DNA of 64,000 nucleotides from JAOUEA01 sp963825685 (lineage in GTDB: Bacteria; Actinomycetota; UBA4738; HRBIN12): assembly GCA_963825685.1 (NCBI GenBank), contig CAWGUD010000007.1, positions 62,001-126,000 of the forward strand. Reading direction: 5' to 3'. Positions 61,767 through 64,000 of this stretch are shown piece by piece. Made by a program: the position numbers and the translations under genes. Numbering within the stretch: position 1 is the stretch's first letter; each line of letters opens with the position of its first letter. The notes beneath the pieces are model-generated. The model did no database searches. It was not told the DNA's origin and saw only the letters and a program-made list of their open reading frames with translations.

Positions 61767-63153
61767 ATGAGCGACGTCCGCACCCGTTTCGACCTGCAGC
61801 CGGATCAGATCCCGACGCGCGTGGTTCAATCTCATGCCCGACATCGTGAAGTCGGGCATCGAACCGCTGCCGCCACTGAGCCCGCAGACGAAGCAGCCGA
61901 TCGGTCCCGACGACCTCGCGCCGCTGTTCCCGATGTCGCTGATCGGCCAGGAGGTCTCGACCGAGGAGTGGATCGACATCCCTGGCGAGGTGATCGACAT
62001 CTACGGGCTCTGGAGACCGTCGCCGTTGTTCCGCGCGACCCGGCTCGAGCAGGCGCTGCAGACGCCGGCACACATCTACTTCAAGTACGAGGGCGTCTCG
62101 CCTGCCGGCAGCCACAAGCCGAACACCGCCGTGCCGCAGGCGTACTTCAACAAGGAGGCCGGCATCCGGCGCATCGCGACCGAGACGGGCGCGGGGCAGT
62201 GGGGCTCGGCCATGGCGCTCGCGTGCCAGATGTTCGGCCTGGAGTGCGACGTGTACATGGTGAAGGCGTCGTACGACCAGAAGCCGTACCGCCGCATCTT
62301 CATGGAGACGTTCGGCGCCAGCGTCGTGGCCTCCCCGAGCGACAAGACGAACAGCGGCCGCGCGATCCGCGAGGCGCACCCGGACTCGACCGGTTCCCTC
62401 GGCATCGCGATCAGTGAGGCCGTCGAGGACGCCGCGACCCACGACGACACGAACTACGCGCTCGGCAGCGTGCTCGGTCACGTGCTGCTGCACCAGACCG
62501 TGATCGGCCTCGAGGCGCAGCGGCAGATGGAGATGGCCGGGGAGCGTCCCGACGTCGTCGTCGGCTGCGTGGGCGGCGGCTCGAACTACGCCGGCATCTC
62601 CTACCCCTTCATGGCCGGGAAGCTGCGCGGCGAGACGCCCGACATGCGCTTCCTCGCGACCGAGCCGGCCGCGTGCCCGACGCTCACGAAGGGGCGGTTC
62701 GCCTACGACTACGGCGACACGGCGCAGATCGCGCCGATCGTGCCGATGTACACGCTCGGCCACGATTTCGTGCCGGCGCCGGTGCACGCCGGCGGCCTGC
62801 GTTACCACGGCGACGCCCCGTCGCTGTCGCTGCTCGTGAAGCACGGCCACATGGAGGCGGTGGCCTACACGCAGAACGAGGTCTTCGAAGCAGGGCTGAT
62901 GTTCGCGAAGGCGCAGGGCGTCCTGCCTGCTCCCGAGGCGAACCACGCAGTGAAGGGCGCCATCGACGAGGCGATCGCCGCCCGAGACGCCGGCGAGGAG
63001 CGCGTGATCCTGTTCAACCTCTGCGGGCACGGGCATTTCGACATGCAGGCCTACGACGACTACCTCGCGGGAAGGCTTCCCGACTTCGAGTTCGACGCCG
63101 CCGACGAGGAAGCCGCGCTCGCGAACCTCCCCGAGGTGCCGATCCAGGTCTGA
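61767..63153 (+). CDS. trpB: TrpB2-type tryptophan synthase beta-like PLP enzyme (one frameshift)
   Basis: About 461 residues after removing one base near 61823, where MSDVRTRFDLQPDQIPTR joins WFNLMPDIVKSGIEPLPPLS. The PLP lysine is in SPAGSHKPNTAVPQAYF, the serine/phosphate loop is VGCVGGGSNYAGIS and the end is GLRYHGDAPSLSLL and NLCGHGHFDMQAYDDYLAG. The longer TrpB2 class does not need TrpA and can make tryptophan from indole and serine, or act as a serine deaminase. The ATG at 61767 follows GAGGGAGG. No trpA is adjacent, as expected for this class. Confidence 0.9.
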
Positions 63154-63167
63154 GGAAGCCGGACCGC

Positions 63168-64000
63168 TCAGTCGTTGAGGGCGTTCGGCATCAGGCGGAA
63201 GGACTCGACCACGGCGTCGGTGACCGCCTGGGCGAGCAACTCGTAGCCACGTGGGGTGAAGTGCAGCCCGTCGGGAGCGCGGACCAGCTCGGCCTTGCCG
63301 CCTTCCCAGTAGAACGGCGTGTACTGGCCGTCGCGGGTCGCGAACCGGTCCCACGTATCGACGTAGATGGCGTTCGGCGTCGCATCGACCACCCGTTCGT
63401 AGATGGCGTTCTGGCGCTGCATCACGTCCCACCGTTCCTTGCGTTGCACGATCGGCAGCCCGGCCCATGCGACGTGGGCGCCGCCGTCGACCGCGATCCT
63501 CGTGAACTCCTCGACGCGCTTCTCGTAGCCCGCGGGCCACTCGAACGAGCCGATCTCGGCGACCACCTGACCTCCCGGGGTCTGCAGGCTCTGGTTGTCG
63601 TTGTCGCCGATCATCACGACGACGAGGTCGGGCGAGAAGCCGTTCTCGATCTGGCGCATCGCGGTCATCCAGTCGAAGTAGTCCAGGCGAGAGAGTCCCG
63701 TCGAGATGCGGCCCTGGCGGGTCAGTCGCACGAGCGCCGGGCGGAACTCGCGCTCGAGGTAGACGCCGAGGCCCGCCGCGAGCGAGTCCCCGACCACGGC
63801 GACCCGCAGCTCGTTCGTCGGGGTCGGCCGGCGGATCTTCGTGTCCTTCACCACCGGCTCGTCGGGCTTCGGCGAGACCGAGACGTCGGGATCGAGCGTC
63901 GGCAGATCCTCGGGCTCGGGCACGTCGAGGGCGCCTCCCGGCGCCTCGTTCGGATCGCGACCGAGCGCCCGGATCGCGCCGTCGGTCAGGGCGGTGAGTT
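63168..64000 (-). CDS. SGNH/GDSL hydrolase, DUF459-like (5' end outside the window)
   Basis: At least 277 residues; the reading frame stays open to the edge at 64000, so the N-terminus (probably with a membrane anchor) is missing. The GTG at 63923 is an internal candidate only. Block I is VAVVGDSLAAGLGVYL (catalytic serine), the asparagine is in VVMIGDNDNQSL, and the C-terminal Asp-His pair is in RAPDGLHFTPRGYELL. DUF459 proteins are extracytoplasmic SGNH esterases associated with cell-wall or glycan acyl groups. It is convergent with the TrpB2 gene. Confidence 0.85.
   Translation of the reverse strand, partial: LTALTDGAIRALGRDPNEAPGGALDVPEPEDLPTLDPDVSVSPKPDEPVVKDTKIRRPTPTNELRVAVVGDSLAAGLGVYLEREFRPALVRLTRQGRISTGLSRLDYFDWMTAMRQIENGFSPDLVVVMIGDNDNQSLQTPGGQVVAEIGSFEWPAGYEKRVEEFTRIAVDGGAHVAWAGLPIVQRKERWDVMQRQNAIYERVVDATPNAIYVDTWDRFATRDGQYTPFYWEGGKAELVRAPDGLHFTPRGYELLAQAVTDAVVESFRLMPNALND

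Overview
The window is high-GC (roughly 70 percent in most of it), gene-dense DNA that reads as a chromosome segment of an actinobacterium outside the well-studied genera. The evidence is the adnA-adnB helicase-nuclease pair, a UvrD2-type helicase with an HRDC tail, an AAA plus VWA pair like Rv0958/Rv0959, an EtfBA plus EtfD-like electron-transfer unit, a DUF5317 membrane protein, and many leaderless promoters (TAnnnT placed 6-8 bases before ATG or GTG). I saw no rRNA, tRNA, CRISPR array, insertion sequence or phage genes. About a dozen genes carry single-base frameshifts. Most are repaired by removing one base, so sequencing or assembly error in a draft or metagenome assembly is likelier than true decay; these genes are annotated as whole genes with the break points given.

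Layout. 1-10.3 kb: a P-type cation ATPase convergent with adnAB and a CBS-domain site-2 protease. 10.3-13.5 kb: photolyase, a DUF72 protein and two small membrane or secreted proteins. 13.5-16.4 kb: an OmpR-type response regulator, histidine kinase and DsbA-fold protein in one operon. 16.4-20.3 kb: the most unusual part. Two paralogous membrane histidine kinases of the HisKA_3 type flank a 27-residue signal-peptide-like ORF on the opposite strand, in DNA of visibly lower GC; a DUF5317 gene follows. 20.3-33.9 kb: MpaB-like oxygenase, HAD phosphatase, a UbiE-like methyltransferase, UvrD2, ankyrin protein, the MoxR-like ATPase and VWA protein with small genes between them, a CoA-transferase and a methyltransferase. 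33.9-43.0 kb: one long minus-strand operon for an oligopeptide ABC transporter headed by two class I amidotransferase-type genes (one fused to a GrpB domain) and an LD-carboxypeptidase. 43.0-48.5 kb: acyl-CoA dehydrogenase, an EtfD-like Fe-S protein, etfA, etfB and a MaoC-type hydratase, which together form a fatty-acid or acyl-CoA oxidation block. 48.5-56.1 kb: a glutamine-synthetase-like ligase with an ethanolamine-type permease, divergent from a GntR/UTRA regulator that heads an aldolase, alcohol dehydrogenase and FGGY-kinase operon; matching palindromes sit in both promoter regions. 56.1-64 kb: SDR and aldehyde dehydrogenases, an alpha/alpha-toroid protein, greA, a CDP-alcohol phosphatidyltransferase, a Rieske protein, a TrpB2-type synthase and a truncated SGNH hydrolase at the right edge.

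The best candidate for an undescribed system is the pair of sensor kinases with the short secreted peptide between them (16.4-19.8 kb). The evidence is architectural: a plausible signal-peptidase site leaving GGAHWKA, a motif shared by the two sensor domains, and repeats in the promoter region shared by the peptide and the second kinase. No function is shown by the sequence alone.
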